From assembly GCF_000786105.1 (NCBI RefSeq), contig NZ_JTEV01000007.1, positions 22,873-86,872 of the forward strand: a stretch of 64,000 nucleotides of DNA, written 5' to 3'. Below are positions 61,575-64,000 of the stretch, in pieces. The notes beneath the pieces were generated by a model that worked only from the letters and a program-made list of their open reading frames with translations, did no database searches and had not been told where the DNA came from. The stretch comes from Bdellovibrio sp. ArHS (GTDB taxonomy: Bacteria; Bdellovibrionota; Bdellovibrionia; Bdellovibrionales; Bdellovibrionaceae). The position numbers and the translations under genes are program-made. How positions within the stretch are numbered: the stretch's first letter is position 1; the number at the start of each line of letters is the position of its first letter.

Positions 61575-62886
61575 CCGAGGGCAGTCCGAATTTTATGAAG
61601 TTCCAAATATAAGCAATGATCCCGATTGTGAAAAGTGTTGCCGCCATCACCAAGCCCAAGAAATGAACTTCAACTTCTTTCTGAACCGCCAAGAAGTCCA
61701 TGCCCATTCTGCGCTCTAAAACAACTTGCGTGACACCGGCAATACCGAAAGCCACCGTCATCGCCGTCATACCGATATTGGAAGTCCAAAACGCAAAGGT
61801 GTTCATACCGGTGTCGGAAAGTTTACGTCCCGTCATAATCGGCATAGCATAAGCGATGATCGCCAGAATCAGCATTGCGTAAGCACCCCAAAACGCCATA
61901 TGGCCGTGCATCGCTGTGACCAAAGTCCCATGCGTGTACATGTTCACTTGCGGAAGCGTATGGGCAAATCCCAGGAAGCCCGCTCCGACAAATGACATCA
62001 CACCTGTCCCTACGGTCCAAGCCAAGGCCACTCGGTTGGTGTTGTTGCGTCCACCTTTACGAGCCATGACAATCGCGTACATCGCCATTCCCAGAAACGC
62101 GACGGGTTCAAGAGCACTGAACAAGCCCCCAATCATCAGCCAGTATTTAGGTGTACCGATGTAGTAATAGTGGTGACCCGTTCCTAAAATTCCCGATAGG
62201 AACGTGAAACCCACAATCACATACAACCACTTTTCAATCACTTCGCGGTCCACCCCTGTCAGTTTAATCAACAAGTAGGACATGATCGCACCCATGATGA
62301 GTTCCCAAACGCCTTCAACCCAAAGATGCACGACCCACCATCTCCAGTACGAATCTACAGTCTGGCTAATAGTCGGAATCATACCCGGCAAATACAGCAG
62401 GGCTGCCATCAAAAGGCCGAAGAAAAGAACCATGGAAGTTGTCGTATATCTTTTGGACTTCCAGATGGTACCGCCAATCAGGAAGATAAAAAGAAGAACG
62501 TCGACCACAACCAAATAGTCCAACGGTCTTGGAATTTCTAAAAACTTACGGCCTTCCCACCAATTGAAATGGAAGCCGATAATCGCCGTCACCCCCACAA
62601 TCACCAAGGCCGCCCACTGCACCACCGCCAGCTTGGGACAGATGATTTCGCGGTCGGTCTCTTCAGGGACAATCCAATACGCGGCGCCCATGAAACCAGC
62701 TAACAACCACATCACCAAAAGATTTGTGTGTGTGGCGCGGGCGGCATGAAAGGGAATCCAGTTGTGCAATCCGTCCATCCCCATGTGCGCAAAGCCCATG
62801 ATGAATCCATAGATAAGTTGCAGACTGAATAAAAGCATGCAGGTCGCGAAGAACAAATATGCAATTTTTTGTGATTTAAACTTCAT
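61549..62886 (-). CDS. norB: Nitric oxide reductase catalytic subunit NorB
   Basis: NorB, a haem-copper-oxidase relative, reduces 2 NO to N2O in the inner membrane with electrons from NorC. Twelve membrane segments can be traced in 445 residues. The ligands are in place: H53 and H329 for the low-spin haem b, H327 for haem b3, and H187, H238 and H239 plus E191 for the non-haem iron (HLWVEGVWELI and GTGHHYYYIG). The ATG at 62886 follows AAGAAGG; norC ends 11 bases upstream. Confidence 0.97.
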   Translation of the reverse strand: MKFKSQKIAYLFFATCMLLFSLQLIYGFIMGFAHMGMDGLHNWIPFHAARATHTNLLVMWLLAGFMGAAYWIVPEETDREIICPKLAVVQWAALVIVGVTAIIGFHFNWWEGRKFLEIPRPLDYLVVVDVLLFIFLIGGTIWKSKRYTTTSMVLFFGLLMAALLYLPGMIPTISQTVDSYWRWWVVHLWVEGVWELIMGAIMSYLLIKLTGVDREVIEKWLYVIVGFTFLSGILGTGHHYYYIGTPKYWLMIGGLFSALEPVAFLGMAMYAIVMARKGGRNNTNRVALAWTVGTGVMSFVGAGFLGFAHTLPQVNMYTHGTLVTAMHGHMAFWGAYAMLILAIIAYAMPIMTGRKLSDTGMNTFAFWTSNIGMTAMTVAFGIAGVTQVVLERRMGMDFLAVQKEVEVHFLGLVMAATLFTIGIIAYIWNFIKFGLPSDEVLLERK

Positions 62887-62897
62887 ACACACCTTCT

Positions 62898-63593
62898 TTA
62901 TTTCTGACTTGATAAGAACTGCACGACTTCCTCAAGCTGTGCATCTGTAAGGGGAAGGGTTGGCATTGTCGTGTCTGCTTTGACCGCCTTGGGATCTTTA
63001 ATCCAAGATTTCAACCACGCCGTGTCTTTACGAGTGCCGATGCCATCCAACGCCGGCCCGACATTGCCGCCCGACCCACTTAAAGTGTGGCAAGCCGTAC
63101 ACAATTGCTGAAACACTTCAGGTTTCGGAAGGACATTCGTCGCCAAATGCGCAGGAATGAACTCGGTCTTTTTCGGTGCCAAAGGAGGATCCGCCGGGAA
63201 CCCATTCAGATCCACTCCACCAGCCCACTTCAAGAAGGCCACTAACGAATCAATTTCTGCGTCAGTGAAATTATATTTTTGCATGCGACGATCGTTGGGA
63301 TACATCGCCTGCGGGTCCTTCAACATCTGACGAATAAAAACTTCGCCTCTGCGCTGATAAACTTTTGTTAACTCTGGAGCGTAGTAAGCACCTTCTCCGA
63401 AGAGAGTGTGACAACCCATGCAGTTGTTATGCTCCCAAAGATCCTTTCCCTGTTTGACAGCTTCAGTGATTTGATCTTCGTTGGTTTGCGCTGGAATACG
63501 GTGAAACGTATCGATAGTTAACAGAACAAAGGCCAATGAACAAAGTCCTGTTCCCAATAGGAAGAAGGCTTTTGCACCTGATTTCGTTAACAT
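62898..63593 (-). CDS. norC: Nitric oxide reductase cytochrome c subunit NorC with a second haem c domain
   Basis: NorC is the membrane-anchored electron-entry subunit of NorBC. One membrane segment (about 8-28) is followed by the normal NorC domain with haem motif CMGCH (58-62), the GAYYAPELT stretch and Met in the YPNDRRMQKYNF region. At 231 residues it is ~80 longer than usual: a second cytochrome c module with CTACH (165-169) and a TMPTLPLT Met-ligand region is fused at the C terminus. It leads the operon norC-norB-norQ-norD-regulator. AAGGAAAGCT precedes the start. Confidence 0.93.
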   Translation of the reverse strand: MLTKSGAKAFFLLGTGLCSLAFVLLTIDTFHRIPAQTNEDQITEAVKQGKDLWEHNNCMGCHTLFGEGAYYAPELTKVYQRRGEVFIRQMLKDPQAMYPNDRRMQKYNFTDAEIDSLVAFLKWAGGVDLNGFPADPPLAPKKTEFIPAHLATNVLPKPEVFQQLCTACHTLSGSGGNVGPALDGIGTRKDTAWLKSWIKDPKAVKADTTMPTLPLTDAQLEEVVQFLSSQK

Positions 63594-63872
63594 AGCTTTC
63601 CTTTCTTAGTCGGCTTCAATTTAAAATGACTATGGGCCCAACTTGACACCTTCTTAAAAAGGCAGCTATGACTTTCATCATAAAGATTATCAAATCTGAT
63701 GAGAAGCCCTCATCCAAAAACTGATAAAGACCCTCTTCACAGAAACAACTCACGAACAGCACTCAGCGCAAGAAAACGAAGAAAGGCGCCGAGAGCTGCA
63801 TCTTTATCTCTCTATTGCCAAAACGAATGAAGACAGATTCCTCGAGTCTTGTCGAAGCCCGAGATTTGGTGT
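63594..63872. other. Upstream region of the nor operon
   Basis: On the minus strand TTGATA and, 17 bases later, CATAGC could form a weak promoter about 70 bases before norC. Half-sites resembling Fnr/Nnr boxes (TTGAT, TGTCA) are present but I find no complete TTGAY-N4-RTCAA site. No gene is supported in this region. Confidence 0.35.
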
Positions 63873-64000
63873 GGAGGAAATACTTTATGGGTCGGAGTTC
63901 AGCATCCACCGACGCCTGGATGGCGCGAACCGGGCGACAGCCCGGCGGTGGCTGAGGCAGGAGGCCGTGCTGAACGGAGCACCGATAAAGTATTTCCTCC
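63873..64000 (+). repeat. 128-bp structured repeat with perfect 16-base terminal inverted arms
   Basis: GGAGGAAATACTTTAT (63873-63888) and ATAAAGTATTTCCTCC (63985-64000) are exact inverted repeats. Inside, GTTCAGCA/TGCTGAAC (63897-63904 with 63968-63975), CCACCG/CGGTGG (63906-63911 with 63946-63951) and two hairpins, CGCC/GGCG and CGGGC-GACA-GCCCG, build a branched fold. The window ends exactly at the right arm. The 3' 65 bases recur at 9252-9316. Confidence 0.85.

Noticed and set aside
63640..63720. Fnr/Nnr box upstream of norC
   Set aside because: Only half-sites are found; the ATCA-N4-TGAT dyad has the arms in the opposite orientation to a TTGAT-N4-ATCAA box.

Overview
The window looks like chromosomal DNA of a Bdellovibrio-like predatory bacterium (Bdellovibrionota). 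This is inferred from gene content and roughly 50% GC, not from a marker gene. It has a type IV pilin, many secreted proteases and hydrolases, a large share of short lipoproteins and exported proteins of no known family, and a TIGR02147-family regulator, a family abundant in Bdellovibrio. I see no rRNA, tRNA, CRISPR array, prophage or insertion sequence. The ordinary chromosomal content suggests core or slowly changing accessory DNA.

Layout. 1-9.2 kb: the end of a DUF1989 protein, dnaJ, pilA with a TPR partner, clpS-clpA, htpX and a lipoprotein lytic transglycosylase; this is mostly protein quality control and envelope work. 9.2-18.7 kb: a lipoprotein, a membrane-anchored subtilase, a zinc-ribbon membrane protein, then the tightly packed lnt-mutS2-LMF-like block and a lipoprotein behind a very good sigma-54 promoter. 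18.7-23.3 kb: a protein with two copies of one domain, small unknown genes, an 84-nt perfect palindrome, a coiled-coil/alpha-crystallin fusion, a LuxR-type HTH protein and a matrixin-like lipoprotein. 23.3-33 kb: a hairpin-rich intergenic region, an NAD-type isocitrate dehydrogenase paired with a CofE-like ligase, several exported unknowns, a histidine kinase and an XRE-TPR regulator. 33-45 kb: hslO, a histidine phosphatase/FAH hydrolase pair, putA, a cysteine hydrolase with an attenuator-like leader, endonuclease I, a rhomboid-RDD pair, an S41 protease and a Fis-type regulator. 45-58 kb: a TIGR02147 regulator, exported unknowns, an esterase, dps, AMP nucleosidase, pirin, a second subtilase, an M23 peptidase and a pilin-like protein. 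58-63.6 kb: a complete minus-strand nitric oxide reductase operon, norC-norB-norQ-norD, followed by a Crp/Fnr regulator that probably controls it. 63.9-64 kb: a 128-bp structured repeat, a truncated copy of which lies at 9.25 kb.

How the genes fit together. Three themes recur. The first is protein folding and turnover (DnaJ, ClpAS, HtpX, Hsp33, the Hsp20-like fusion). The second is remodelling or digestion of envelope and macromolecules (lytic transglycosylase, M23, two subtilases, matrixin, S41, rhomboid, endonuclease I, esterase), which fits a predator but does not prove one. The third is stress and NO defence (Dps, Nor, Hsp33). Several exported-protein genes have sigma-54-like -24/-12 elements, two of them strong, and may share an upstream ATCGTTTC-type motif. 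The most notable non-coding signals are the 128-bp repeat, the 84-nt palindrome, and hairpins over the start regions of htpX, the lytic transglycosylase gene and the cysteine hydrolase gene. All family assignments come from reading the sequence by eye; no database search was run.
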